Of a stretch of 64,000 nucleotides of DNA, positions 34,925 through 44,025 are shown piece after piece. The position numbers were made by a program, and so were the translations under genes. The notes beneath the pieces are model-generated. The model made no database searches. It was not told the origin of the DNA and worked only from the letters and a program-made list of their open reading frames with translations. Origin of the DNA: UBA1723 sp045629285 (GTDB lineage Bacteria; Bacteroidota; Bacteroidia; Bacteroidales; Paludibacteraceae). The stretch is from positions 1 through 64,000 of the forward strand of contig JAZQQY010000053.1 of assembly GCA_045629285.1 (NCBI GenBank). The letters run 5' to 3'. Each line of letters starts with the position of its first letter. The stretch's first letter is position 1.

Positions 34925-36298
34925 ATGCTGGAAAAAATTAAAAATATCTACTTTTTAGGAATTGGTGGTATCGGAATGAGTGCCATAGCTCGCTACTTCA
35001 ATGCAAAAGGCTATCAGGTGGCTGGCTACGACAAGACAGAGACAGCACTTGCCGACAAACTTCGTAGCGAGGGCATACAGGTCCATTTTGAAGATAACAC
35101 TGCGTTCATCCCAGAGGATTTCAAGAATCCGAACTATACCTTGGTTGTATACACTCCGGCTATTCCAGACGATCTGACTGAGTATCTATTCTTCAAGAAG
35201 AACAACTTCACAATCATGAAGCGTTCGCAGATTCTTGGAGAAATCACAAAGAGCCAGGATGCTATTTGTATTGCTGGTACTCACGGAAAGACGACGACTA
35301 CTACAATGGTAGCCCATACGCTTCACCATTCATTCTTGGACTGCAATGCTTTCTTGGGTGGATTGGCAAAGAATTTTGAGAACACAAATCTTCATATTTC
35401 AAACAAGAGCAACTTGGTTGTTGTCGAGGCAGACGAGTTCGACCGTTCTTTCTTGACTCTTAGACCGCAGATCGCTGTAGTGACAGCTACTGATGCTGAT
35501 CATCTTGATATCTACGGAACTTACGAGGAGTATCTGAAGGGCTTTGAGCAGTTTGTCGCTCTGATCAAGCCGGGCGGCGCTTTGATCATGAAGGATGGAC
35601 TTCCAATAAAGGCTAATGTCCAGGAAGGAGTGAAAGTCTTCACTTATTCAGTGGAGAAGGGAGATTTCCATGCTGAGAACATTAAGATTGCTAATGGCAA
35701 GATCACATTCGATGTCGTATATCCGTTGGGTATCTTGAAGGGTGTCGACTTGGGCGTCCCTGTTTACATTAATATCGAGAATGCGATTGCGGCATGTGCT
35801 GTGGCTTTAATGCAAGGCTTGTCGCATGAAGAGATCAGAAATGCGATAGCAAGCTTCCAGGGGGTGGCAAGACGTTTCGATTTCCACATCAAGCAGGATA
35901 ATCTAGTATTGATCGATGATTATGCTCACCATCCGAACGAGGTAAAGGCAAGCATCGAGTCTTTACGCAAACTATATTCGGATAAGAAGTTGACCGGAGT
36001 TTTCCAGCCGCATCTTTATACTCGTACACGTGATTTTGCTGACGATTTTGCTGCAAGCCTATCTCTTCTTGACGAAGTGTTGTTGTTGGATATCTATCCG
36101 GCAAGAGAACTTCCTATCGAGGGTGTGACAAGCCAGATCATCTTGGATAAGGTTACTGCGAAAAACAAGCGGATTATATCAAAGGAAGGTTTGCTTGAGT
36201 ATGTTAAGACTAACGACGTTGAGGTTTTGGCAACAATCGGAGCAGGCGATGTAAATCTTTTGCTTCCTCAGATTAAGGATATTCTTTTATCTAAGTAA
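34925..36298 (+). CDS. murC: UDP-MurNAc:L-alanine ligase
   Basis: 457 residues. 'YFLGIGGIGMSAIARYF' at the N-terminus, ATP loop 'IAGTHGKTTTTTM', 'VEADEFDRSF', 'DADHLDIY' and 'DDYAHHPNEV'. It catalyses the first amino acid addition to UDP-MurNAc. 11 nt after murG and 3 nt before ftsQ. Confidence 0.95.
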   Translation: MLEKIKNIYFLGIGGIGMSAIARYFNAKGYQVAGYDKTETALADKLRSEGIQVHFEDNTAFIPEDFKNPNYTLVVYTPAIPDDLTEYLFFKKNNFTIMKRSQILGEITKSQDAICIAGTHGKTTTTTMVAHTLHHSFLDCNAFLGGLAKNFENTNLHISNKSNLVVVEADEFDRSFLTLRPQIAVVTATDADHLDIYGTYEEYLKGFEQFVALIKPGGALIMKDGLPIKANVQEGVKVFTYSVEKGDFHAENIKIANGKITFDVVYPLGILKGVDLGVPVYINIENAIAACAVALMQGLSHEEIRNAIASFQGVARRFDFHIKQDNLVLIDDYAHHPNEVKASIESLRKLYSDKKLTGVFQPHLYTRTRDFADDFAASLSLLDEVLLLDIYPARELPIEGVTSQIILDKVTAKNKRIISKEGLLEYVKTNDVEVLATIGAGDVNLLLPQIKDILLSK

Positions 36299-36301
36299 GA
36301 C

Positions 36302-37036
36302 ATGAGAAAGAAGTTACAGATAATCGGTTTTTGTCTGTTGGCTATCTATGCTCTTGTGATGGTTGTCGTAATGCCGTCGACCGCTGAAAATATTTGCTGC
36401 ACAGGTTTGACTCCCAATATCACTGACAGCGCAGACTATAAGTTTGTCAGCAAAATGGACATCGTCAAATTTATAAATGCAGCCAATATAAATCCGGTCG
36501 GGTTGAGCTATAAGAACATCCATCTTCACAACATGGAAAAGAAGATATCTGAGATTCCGTTTGTCAAGGATGCGCAATGCTATAAAAGCCCAGGCGGTTA
36601 TCTGTGTATAGATATCAATCAGCGTAAACCGATATTGAGAATCAAGACACCGTCTCAGGACATGTATCTTGATTCAGAAGGAGGATTGATGTATACGTCT
36701 CAGGCATTTTCGGCATACGTGCCTGTGTTGTTGAGCGAAAAAACATTGAGCAAGGCTTATTTGAAAGGTGATATATATGAGTTTGCCAACTTCGTGTACA
36801 ACGACAAATTCCTGAATGCGTTGGTAGAGCAGATATATATAGATGCCAATGGTCAGGTTGAGATGGTGCCGCGAATAGGTTCGCAGATTGTCGTGCTTGG
36901 CACGACCGACGACTATGAGAAGAAAATGGCACGATTGAAGAGACTCTACGAAAGCGGATTCTCGAAAGTAGGGTGGAACAAGTACAGAAAGATTGATTTG
37001 ACGTACGACAATCAGGCTGTGTGTACGAGAAATTAA
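36302..37036 (+). CDS. ftsQ: Cell division protein FtsQ-like
   Basis: 244 residues: short cytoplasmic tail, one membrane helix (about 7-26), then a periplasmic POTRA/FtsQ beta region ('IPFVKDAQCYKS', 'ININQRKPILRI' type strand, 'IVVLGTTDDYEKKMARLKRLY'). FtsQ recruits FtsL and FtsW/FtsI. The gene order murC-ftsQ-ftsA supports the assignment. Confidence 0.88.
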   Translation: MRKKLQIIGFCLLAIYALVMVVVMPSTAENICCTGLTPNITDSADYKFVSKMDIVKFINAANINPVGLSYKNIHLHNMEKKISEIPFVKDAQCYKSPGGYLCIDINQRKPILRIKTPSQDMYLDSEGGLMYTSQAFSAYVPVLLSEKTLSKAYLKGDIYEFANFVYNDKFLNALVEQIYIDANGQVEMVPRIGSQIVVLGTTDDYEKKMARLKRLYESGFSKVGWNKYRKIDLTYDNQAVCTRN

Positions 37037-37090
37037 ACATTGACGAAACAAAGACAAAGAACTTAGTAAATACTATCAAAATTTAGTGAA

Positions 37091-38470
37091 ATGGCGAATA
37101 CACTACAATTGACGGACAAAATAGCAGTGGTACTTGACCTTGGTACCACAAAACTTAGAGCTGTTGCAGCATTGCTTGACGACAACAACAAAGTGTCGCA
37201 GATCATTGCTACTGAGGATGCCGACTCTAAGGGTGTAAAGCATGGTAAGGTAGACAACTATTTAGAGTTGGCTGGAGTCTTGAAGCAGATGCTCAAGAAA
37301 CTTTCCATGAGAATCTACAACAAGTTCAAGGAATCTATCGGAGAAGATTTCACCGGAACACCTGTAGAAATCAAGAGTGTATATGTTGCCCTTGGTGGAG
37401 AAGGCATCTTGGGTAAGGAGCAGAGAGATGTGTATCGCCTTAACAATGAGTTTGTGGATCTTCCTGTAGTAACAAAAATCCAGGAGAATATCAGAGAGCG
37501 TGTTGAGAACGACAAAGAAATCATCTTGGAGCTTATCAATCAAGGATACAATGTCGACGACGATATAAAGATGGGACCTGTGGGATGTAGAGCATCCAAC
37601 GTCGAGGGTCGTTTCTGTGTCGTTACAGCAAAGAAGGAGATCAAGGAGGATATCATCAAGACACTTTCTTTGATCAACGTACAGTTGGCAGGCTATACAC
37701 TGTTGCCATTCGCCTTGGCAGATGTTATGCTTACAGATGCCGACAAAGAGGTCGGCGCCACATTGATCGACCTAGGTGCATCGTCGACTTCAATCGCCAT
37801 CTATCGTGATAATGTTCGCCGTCACGTTAGAGTGTTGCCGTTGGGAAGCAAGCTGATCACTAAAGATATCAAGAACGTATGCAACTTGACAGCCGAGAAT
37901 GCTGAGAAAATCAAGAAGAAGCTAGGATGTGCTTATCCTGGCGGTCTTGAGGAGAATCTTATCTGTACAATCGCCGGCACAGATGTTAAGATAGAGCAGG
38001 TTGAACTTGCATCGATCATCGAGGCTCGTTTGGAACAGATCATGTCTTTCCTACTTGGAGAGATGAACAAGGTCAATGCTTTGACATCTACAAGAAAGAT
38101 TGTCCTTACCGGTAGAGGAGCTCGTCTAAAGAAAGTCTGTGAGAAATTCACAAACGAGTTTGGCTTGGACACAGAAATCGGTAGAATCATCGATGGCTGC
38201 TATGAAAAGTACAACCCTTATTTCTCTACAATGGAGGAGGTTAACGGTAAGGCTGACAAGGCTGCACGCAAAATGAACGAGTTCGCCGCATGTTTGGGCG
38301 TGCTTGAGTCGTGTATGCTTGACTCATGTGTTTTCGTAGGCCAGAAGAAGCCAGAAGAAAAAGCTGCACCTGCACAGCCAAGGAGAAAACCTTTCGGTTG
38401 GGTGACTGACATTTTCAGTGGAATTTCAGAAAAGACATCTAATATAATCGACGGTACTGAACTCAAATAA
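37091..38470 (+). CDS. ftsA: Actin-like division protein FtsA
   Basis: 459 residues of the actin/Hsp70 ATPase fold: phosphate-1 'VVLDLGTTKLRAVAA', 1C SHS2 domain about residues 85-170, phosphate-2 'ATLIDLGASSTSIAIY', and the C-terminal part with 'IVLTGRGARLKKV'. The C-terminal stretch 'RRKPFGWVTDIFSGI' is a likely membrane-binding amphipathic helix, followed by about 15 more residues. It anchors FtsZ to the membrane; here two FtsZ genes follow immediately. Confidence 0.93.
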   Translation: MANTLQLTDKIAVVLDLGTTKLRAVAALLDDNNKVSQIIATEDADSKGVKHGKVDNYLELAGVLKQMLKKLSMRIYNKFKESIGEDFTGTPVEIKSVYVALGGEGILGKEQRDVYRLNNEFVDLPVVTKIQENIRERVENDKEIILELINQGYNVDDDIKMGPVGCRASNVEGRFCVVTAKKEIKEDIIKTLSLINVQLAGYTLLPFALADVMLTDADKEVGATLIDLGASSTSIAIYRDNVRRHVRVLPLGSKLITKDIKNVCNLTAENAEKIKKKLGCAYPGGLEENLICTIAGTDVKIEQVELASIIEARLEQIMSFLLGEMNKVNALTSTRKIVLTGRGARLKKVCEKFTNEFGLDTEIGRIIDGCYEKYNPYFSTMEEVNGKADKAARKMNEFAACLGVLESCMLDSCVFVGQKKPEEKAAPAQPRRKPFGWVTDIFSGISEKTSNIIDGTELK

Positions 38471-38478
38471 TAACGGAT

Positions 38479-39837
38479 ATGGAGGAGAATTTTCAATTTA
38501 TTGACGACCTTGAAGAAAAAAACATTATAAAGGTGTTTGGCGTCGGTGGTGGTGGCGGTAATGCTACTAACTACATGTACGAGAACCGTATCAACGGTGT
38601 GGATTTCGTGATCTGCAACACAGACCGTCAGGCTTTGCGTCGTAGCCCTATTCCACCTGAATTCCATATCCAGCTAGGAGAGAAGGGCCTTGGTGCAGGA
38701 AACGATCCAAACATGGGTCGTCAGGCTGCAGAAGACTCTATCGATAGAATCAGAGAGATGTTGGAGGATACTGAGATGGTGTTCGTCACTGCTGCCATGG
38801 GTGGTGGTACAGGAACAGGAGCTGCTCCTGTTATCGCTCGTACAGCAAAGGAGATGGGTATCCTTACTGTCGGTATCATTACTATCCCGTTCAAGTTTGA
38901 AGGACGTCGTCGCCTTCTTAACGCGATGGAAGGCATGCAAAGAATGCGTGAGTCTGTCGACGCGATCGTCGTAATCTCTACAGACAGATTCCGTGAACTA
39001 TATGGCGACCTTGGTTTGAAGGCCGGATTCTCGAAAGGTGATGAGATTTTGGCAATGGCGGCTAAGGGTATTGCTGAGATCATTACAGGTGATGGATATG
39101 TTAATGTCGACATGAACGACGTGCGTACTGTCATGACTGATTCCGGAGATGCGTTGATGGGATTGGCGATGGCTTCAGGTCCGGATCGTGCAGAGAAGGC
39201 TATCAAGGAGGCTTTGAACTCACCGCTTCTTATCAATAACAGTATCGAGAACGCTCAGAATGTCTTGTTGAATATCTCTTACTCTTCGGATCATGAGGTG
39301 ACAATCGACGAGACTACATATATCTGTAACTATGTCCAGGATCAGATCGCAGGTCATGGAGCAAACTTGATCTGGGGTGCTTCGATCAACGATGAATTGG
39401 GTGAGGCAATCAACGTCACTGTCGTGATTACCGGTATGAATGTAGAGGATTCTGATTTGACTGGTGATGTGCAGATGAATCAGTCTGCTCCGTTCGGCGG
39501 TTATTCTCAGGCTGCAGCAAGGACTCAGGCAGACGAGAGAGCAAACCGTTACTTGGGCGGTAATCATGTTTCTCCTCAAAACAATAACGCTGGATTCAAT
39601 ATGAGCAGTGCTGATATTGATAAGATATATGCAGGACACTCGGCTCCAAAACCAGAGCCTGTGCCAGAACCGACTCCAATTCCAGAACCAGAGCCAGAAC
39701 CAGTTTATGTTGCTCCGGAACCAGAACCGATTCCTGAGCCAGAACCTGAGCCTGAGCCAGTTCCAGAACCGGAGCCAACTCCAAGAATTCAATCAAGAGA
39801 GATAGATTTCACTCAAATTGACGACGACGATGATTGA
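38479..39837 (+). CDS. ftsZ: FtsZ paralog 1, with Pro-Glu repeat linker and acidic tail
   Basis: 452-residue tubulin-like GTPase. GTP-binding 'GVGGGGGNA' and 'GGGTGTGAAP' (about residue 110), T7 loop 'NVDMNDVRTVMTD' (about 210) with the catalytic Asp, so it should polymerise and hydrolyse GTP. The linker at about 388-440 is a near-pure Pro-Glu repeat. The protein ends 'REIDFTQIDDDDD'. It lacks the usual C-terminal FtsA-binding peptide that the second copy appears to have. Its last codons overlap the start of the next ftsZ by 8 nt, so translation is coupled. Ends with TGA. Confidence 0.92.
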   Translation: MEENFQFIDDLEEKNIIKVFGVGGGGGNATNYMYENRINGVDFVICNTDRQALRRSPIPPEFHIQLGEKGLGAGNDPNMGRQAAEDSIDRIREMLEDTEMVFVTAAMGGGTGTGAAPVIARTAKEMGILTVGIITIPFKFEGRRRLLNAMEGMQRMRESVDAIVVISTDRFRELYGDLGLKAGFSKGDEILAMAAKGIAEIITGDGYVNVDMNDVRTVMTDSGDALMGLAMASGPDRAEKAIKEALNSPLLINNSIENAQNVLLNISYSSDHEVTIDETTYICNYVQDQIAGHGANLIWGASINDELGEAINVTVVITGMNVEDSDLTGDVQMNQSAPFGGYSQAAARTQADERANRYLGGNHVSPQNNNAGFNMSSADIDKIYAGHSAPKPEPVPEPTPIPEPEPEPVYVAPEPEPIPEPEPEPEPVPEPEPTPRIQSREIDFTQIDDDDD

Positions 39838-41197
39838 TACACTAGAAATACCTAATCCTGATCCTACGTTTATTAAAGTGATAGGCGTAGGCGGCGGTGG
39901 CGGAAATGCTGTTACTTATATGTGCCAAAGAGGAATTGAAGGTGTTGACTTCATCCTTATGAACACAGATAAGAATGCATTGAAGCGCTCATCCGTCCCC
40001 AAACGAATCTTGCTCGGAGAGAAAGGTCTTGGAGCAGGATCTGATCCTCGTGTCGGTAGGGAAGCAATGCTCAGAGTGGAGAACAGCATCCGACAATTAC
40101 TGTCTGAGTCGACTGAAATGGTGTTCGTCACTGCGACTCTAGGTGGTGGTACCGGTACAGGAGGTGCTCCAATCGTAGCACGTGTGGCAAAGGAACTTGG
40201 AATCCTTACTATCGGTGTCGTTACGACTCCATTCTCTTTTGAGGGCCCTGTAAGAAAGGCAATTGCTGAAGAGGGCGTACGAGAGATGAGAAAGTATGTT
40301 GATTCACTTGTCATTATCTCTAACGACAGATTGTCGTCAAAGGATAAGAATCCGATGGTCAACCCGTTGAGATTGTCATCAAGTTTTGCAAAGTCGGATT
40401 CAGTGCTTGCTACGGCAGCTCAGTGTATTTCCGATATGGTGACACAGTCGGGCTACGTCAATGTGGATATGAACGATGTTCGTACTGTCATGACAGATTC
40501 CGGTGATGCTGTAATCGGTTCGGCCGAGGCAGAGGGCGAGTATCGTGCTATGCAGGCAATGCGTGAGGCACTTACATTGCCGTTGCTAGTCAACAATGAT
40601 ATACGTAACGCCAAGAGTATCTTGGTCAACTATCTATATTCCGATAAGGAAGTCACAATCGACGAATTGTCTGAAACAATGGAAATGATTCAGATGAAAG
40701 TCAACGATGATGCGACTATCATCTGGGGTGCAAGCCAGGTCGAAGGATTGGGGGAGAAGTTGAAGATATCCGTTGTCGTTACAGGACAGTCGTTAGCTGA
40801 AGATAAATTGGTAGGTGTCGTGCCTGACATTCCTGTCGTGCGTCAACCAACTGCTCCTGTTGCTCCTGCTAAGGTAGAGCAGAAGGGAGAGAAAGTACAG
40901 CAACCGACTCTAGTCACTTTGGGTGACGACGGTACTGTCACTCAAGTAGAGGCTCCGTCAACCCCAGAACCTCCGAAGTTCAAACCGACCGCATCTCATG
41001 ATACGACAGTGACTAAGAAAAAACTTGTCGCTGCAGTATTCGGTGAAGAGCAGTTAGACGATACTCCAGCGATCAACCGTACTAGAATGGTCGTTGCAGA
41101 GCGTAAGTCGGAACCAACGTCGACATTCACTGTGAAACTTGACGGAGAAGAGATTAAGATGGGAGATAACAGCTATCTTTCAAACAGACCAGATTAA
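39830..41197 (+). CDS. ftsZ: FtsZ paralog 2, with probable C-terminal interaction peptide
   Basis: 455 residues from ATG 39830; TTG 39818 is an alternative. It is a complete FtsZ: 'GVGGGGGNA', 'LGGGTGTGGAP' and T7 loop 'NVDMNDVRTVMTDSGDA', identical in that loop to paralog 1. Elsewhere the GTPase domains are quite different, so duplication is old. The linker (about 325-430) is Thr/Val/Pro-rich and the tail ends 'MGDNSYLSNRPD', resembling the end peptide of Bacteroidetes FtsZ proteins. Two FtsZ proteins of different tails suggest a division of labour or copolymer, with this one binding FtsA. Confidence 0.92.
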   Translation: MIDTLEIPNPDPTFIKVIGVGGGGGNAVTYMCQRGIEGVDFILMNTDKNALKRSSVPKRILLGEKGLGAGSDPRVGREAMLRVENSIRQLLSESTEMVFVTATLGGGTGTGGAPIVARVAKELGILTIGVVTTPFSFEGPVRKAIAEEGVREMRKYVDSLVIISNDRLSSKDKNPMVNPLRLSSSFAKSDSVLATAAQCISDMVTQSGYVNVDMNDVRTVMTDSGDAVIGSAEAEGEYRAMQAMREALTLPLLVNNDIRNAKSILVNYLYSDKEVTIDELSETMEMIQMKVNDDATIIWGASQVEGLGEKLKISVVVTGQSLAEDKLVGVVPDIPVVRQPTAPVAPAKVEQKGEKVQQPTLVTLGDDGTVTQVEAPSTPEPPKFKPTASHDTTVTKKKLVAAVFGEEQLDDTPAINRTRMVVAERKSEPTSTFTVKLDGEEIKMGDNSYLSNRPD

Positions 41198-41224
41198 ATT
41201 GTAAAACTATAAAATATAATGACT

Positions 41225-41677
41225 ATGGCATTGTTCGATGTTATTAGCGAGGATATAAAGAAGGCAATGATTGCCAAAGACAAGGTAGCTTTGGAGGCAT
41301 TGCGCGGTGTAAAGAAGGAGTTTCTTGAGGCAAAGACAGCTAAGGGAGCAAGTGGCGACCTTACAGACGAGGCTGCACTAAAGATCCTTCAGAAAATGGT
41401 TAAGCAGCGTAAGGAGTCGGCTCAGATCTTCACAGAGCAGAACCGTCCTGAGTTGGCTGAGAACGAGTTGGCTGAGGCTTCTGTAATCGAGAAGTATCTT
41501 CCTGCTAAATTGTCTGACGCTGAGCTAGAGGCTGAGATCAAGGCAATCATCGCTGAGGTAGGTGCAAAGACTGCTCAGGAGATGGGTAAGGTGATGGGTG
41601 TCGCAACAAAGAAGCTTGCTGGTAAGGCAGACGGTAAGGACATCTCGGCAAAGGTTAAATCTTTGTTGAATTCATAA
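41225..41677 (+). CDS. yqeY: GatB/YqeY domain protein
   Basis: 150 residues from ATG 41225, chosen because 'MALFDVISEDIKKAM' aligns with the family start; ATG 41219 adds two residues. Typical YqeY features: 'KDKVALEALRGVKKEF', 'DEAALKILQKMVKQRKES', 'ASVIEKYLP', 'MGKVMGVATKKLAGKADG'. The fold resembles the tRNA-binding tail of GatB amidotransferase; the cellular role is not settled. Its stop codon lies inside an AATTCATAATGCA repeat. Confidence 0.88.
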   Translation: MALFDVISEDIKKAMIAKDKVALEALRGVKKEFLEAKTAKGASGDLTDEAALKILQKMVKQRKESAQIFTEQNRPELAENELAEASVIEKYLPAKLSDAELEAEIKAIIAEVGAKTAQEMGKVMGVATKKLAGKADGKDISAKVKSLLNS

Positions 41678-41695
41678 TGCAAAATTCATAATGCA
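41669..41695. repeat. AATTCATAATGCA direct repeat
   Basis: Two copies of AATTCATAATGCA in a row (the second preceded by AA), beginning inside the yqeY stop. The same words occur at 58477-58508. Low-complexity dispersed repeat of unknown origin. Confidence 0.5.
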
Positions 41696-41704
41696 TAAAT
41701 TTGT

Positions 41705-41732
41705 GCAGAGACGTGGCTTGCCACGTCTCTGC
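41705..41732. repeat. GCAGAGACG palindrome, likely bidirectional terminator
   Basis: A perfect 12-bp stem (GCAGAGACGTGG with CCACGTCTCTGC, loop CTTG), a variant of the dispersed TGTAGAGACG family. It lies between yqeY and the convergent minus-strand gene. The following 41733-41849 stretch holds a CG-rich patch (CGCCCTACGGGC) and nothing coding. Confidence 0.65.
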
Positions 41733-41849
41733 TGTTTCTTTATACGCTCGCCCTACGGGCTCGCGTTGGTGGGGTGGTTAGGGCCCAAATTAAAATTGTT
41801 GAAAATCATGGGGTTTTAATAATGCACAGTTAGAAGTGCTTAATTGCAT

Positions 41850-42716
41850 TTATTGTATCTCAATTTCATTTTCTTCCTCTTCTGTGATTTCTCTGCGATA
41901 CCACTGTTTCTCCCCATCTACGATTTTGTAGTCATCGATTTCTGTCTTTAGGAGTCTATAGTTGACATATTCTATGTCTGGGTCTCTCACTCTTCCTTCT
42001 TCGTGAACCACTTCACTTATGCTTAGAAGGTAGGTTGGTGTCGCGTCGTATGTATGATAAATGTAACGTTGGTGGAAATTATCATCATCAACATCATCTG
42101 AGTTGATTATGTTGGATTTTTCCTCTATTCCTTCGTAAAAATCGATGTGTGAGGTAGAGTCTTCAATCCCCGACATACTTTCGTTGGAGGAAGAACTTAT
42201 ATATTTGAATTCTCCATCGATATATTTGAATGAACAACCCCAATTGCTATATCTGCCATGAGAATAGCTAATATCTAGTATGCCATCTTCATTAAGATAG
42301 ATATCTAATTCTGGTGGATAATAATAAACTTCTCCGTCTTCTTCTCCTGAGTCGAGGCAATGGTAGTCTTCAACCACTTTATAGTACTCTCCACTTTTAT
42401 ATTTGAACAATACTACAAAGCCTCTACTTCCCCAGTCTCTGCAATATTCGTTTTCTGTATTCCAAAATATATCTTCGTCTTCCGCTTCCTCGTAATCTTG
42501 TGCACCAACATCCTTTGTTATCAGTAACCATGACTCTTCTACTTCATGGTCCTTATAACGTGTTTCCAGAACAGATTCCAACGCAATACTATCAGGCACA
42601 AATCTTAAAAATCTCTTTATCAATGAGTCTTGCACAGAGTTTGGCTCTGCATAAGGCTTTGCATAAATAGAGAAGACCAGCAAATGACTCAGTAATATCA
42701 AAAATGCCTTTTTCAT
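41850..42716 (-). CDS. Exported acidic protein of unknown function
   Basis: 288 residues with a signal peptide (about 1-19, ending IYA). The mature chain is very rich in Glu, Asp and Tyr and has no membrane segments or recognisable motif; 'YCRDWGSRGFVVLFKYKSGEYY' type strands suggest a beta structure. The gene overlaps the stop of the gene upstream of it (ATGA), so both are translated together. I do not recognise the family. Confidence 0.55.
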   Translation of the reverse strand: MKKAFLILLSHLLVFSIYAKPYAEPNSVQDSLIKRFLRFVPDSIALESVLETRYKDHEVEESWLLITKDVGAQDYEEAEDEDIFWNTENEYCRDWGSRGFVVLFKYKSGEYYKVVEDYHCLDSGEEDGEVYYYPPELDIYLNEDGILDISYSHGRYSNWGCSFKYIDGEFKYISSSSNESMSGIEDSTSHIDFYEGIEEKSNIINSDDVDDDNFHQRYIYHTYDATPTYLLSISEVVHEEGRVRDPDIEYVNYRLLKTEIDDYKIVDGEKQWYRREITEEEENEIEIQ

Positions 42717-43171
42717 TTCTTCCTATACGTTATTTTCGGAATCACTGGCTCCACTGCCTCTTTCAAGAACTCGTCGAAATCATCGTAGTCGTTGAAACAT
42801 AGTTTAGTGACAGTTGTCTCTTTCTTCATAAGGCAGAAGTAGCCATACACGTCCTTGCCATCTTTGCCTGTACGGACATAATCAAGATAATAACCGTCGA
42901 ACTTCTTCAAATCAACCTCACCTTCCTTAATCAATCCGAAGAATTTGCTTACTTTGAGAATCGTACCGTCGACTTCAAGGCTTCTGCTTTGCATTACAAG
43001 TCGGTAGATCAAGAATCCTGTGAATATTACCGAGAAAGTAGAAAAAATTATCCACCATTGCATCGGTACCTCACTTGGCATTATGGAAAGTACTAATCCG
43101 CAGATTGCCGGCATCAATGCGAAAATCGCTGTGATGTAGTAGAATTTGGGTCTGAATTTTGTTTTTGCCAT
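42713..43171 (-). CDS. Small membrane protein with PH-like domain, unknown function
   Basis: 152 residues: two membrane helices at about 11-29 and 39-58, then a cytoplasmic beta-rich domain ('LEVDGTILKVSKFFGLIKEGEVDLKKFDGY') of the bacterial PH-like type. It is co-transcribed with the exported acidic protein downstream (4-nt overlap). The function is unknown; the domain reading is by pattern only. Confidence 0.5.
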   Translation of the reverse strand: MAKTKFRPKFYYITAIFALMPAICGLVLSIMPSEVPMQWWIIFSTFSVIFTGFLIYRLVMQSRSLEVDGTILKVSKFFGLIKEGEVDLKKFDGYYLDYVRTGKDGKDVYGYFCLMKKETTVTKLCFNDYDDFDEFLKEAVEPVIPKITYRKK

Positions 43172-43255
43172 ATTTGATTTGTTCGTGTTTTTTGTAAAAA
43201 TACTCTTTTGAAATCATATCTCGAGAAAATCCGCTGAAAAGTTTCGGAAAAAATG

Positions 43256-43263
43256 TATATTTG
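43256..43263 (+). promoter_or_regulatory. -7 box upstream of HAD phosphatase gene
   Basis: TATATTTG matches TAnnTTTG, 23 nt before the start codon; the -33 box is poor. The 43172-43285 interval is shared with the divergent membrane protein gene. Confidence 0.45.
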
Positions 43264-43285
43264 CGAGAATTTGATATAGTTTGCA

Positions 43286-44005
43286 ATGAATAGACTGACT
43301 GCTCAACTGAAAGATAAATTATCGGGATTGAAGTTAAAGGCTGTACTTTTCGACATGGACGGCGTAATCTTTGATTCAATGCCGCATCATGCTGTTGCAT
43401 GGGTGAAGGCCTTCGCCGACGAGGGTGTCGATTTCAATGAGTATGAGGCTTATAAGCGCGAAGGAATGACCGGAGTCGCAACGATTCAGGAGATGTTCCT
43501 TGCTCAGAAAGGTCGTGAGGCGACTAAGGAGGAGTGCGACAGAATATATGCCGTCAAGTGCAAGTATTTTGAACAGGAAGGTCCGGCTGAGGTGATGAAG
43601 GGAATCCGTCAAGTGCTTGAATATGTGCGTGATGCCGGATTGCAGATCTATATCGTGACAGGTTCGGGCCAACATTGTCTGTTCAACAAACTAGATTCTC
43701 TATTCCCAGGTATTTTTGCCCCTGAGAGAATGGTGACTGCTTACGACGTTAAGAAGGGCAAGCCGGATCCGGAGCCATACTTGATGGCGTTGAAGAAGGG
43801 CGGATTCTCGGCTGATGAGGCTATTGTTGTGGAGAACGCTCCTCTTGGAGTGACATCTGCTCATGCAGCAAACATTTTTACTGTCGCTGTTAATACTGGA
43901 ATCTTGTTGCCGGAAGACCTTCTTAGCAAGGGTGCTGACGTTTTGTTCGACGACATGTTCCAGTTCAGAGAGGCTCTTCCTGAGATGATAAACTTGAGTT
44001 TGTAA
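43286..44005 (+). CDS. HAD-family phosphatase / beta-phosphoglucomutase-like
   Basis: 239 residues of the haloacid-dehalogenase superfamily: motif I 'FDMDGVIFDS' (nucleophile Asp and acid/base Asp), helical cap, motif II 'IVTGSGQ', motif III Lys in 'KKGKPDPEPY', motif IV 'IVVENAPLGV' (Glu-Asn instead of the more common Glu-Asp). This is the beta-PGM-like subfamily acting on sugar phosphates; the substrate cannot be told from sequence. Confidence 0.85.
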   Translation: MNRLTAQLKDKLSGLKLKAVLFDMDGVIFDSMPHHAVAWVKAFADEGVDFNEYEAYKREGMTGVATIQEMFLAQKGREATKEECDRIYAVKCKYFEQEGPAEVMKGIRQVLEYVRDAGLQIYIVTGSGQHCLFNKLDSLFPGIFAPERMVTAYDVKKGKPDPEPYLMALKKGGFSADEAIVVENAPLGVTSAHAANIFTVAVNTGILLPEDLLSKGADVLFDDMFQFREALPEMINLSL

Positions 44006-44025
44006 CTTACTAAAACCATTTGGAT

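Noticed and set aside
39640..39790. Pro-Glu repeat in FtsZ1 as a CRISPR-like or tandem DNA repeat
   Set aside because: Units are imperfect, three-base periodic and in frame; it is a coding linker.
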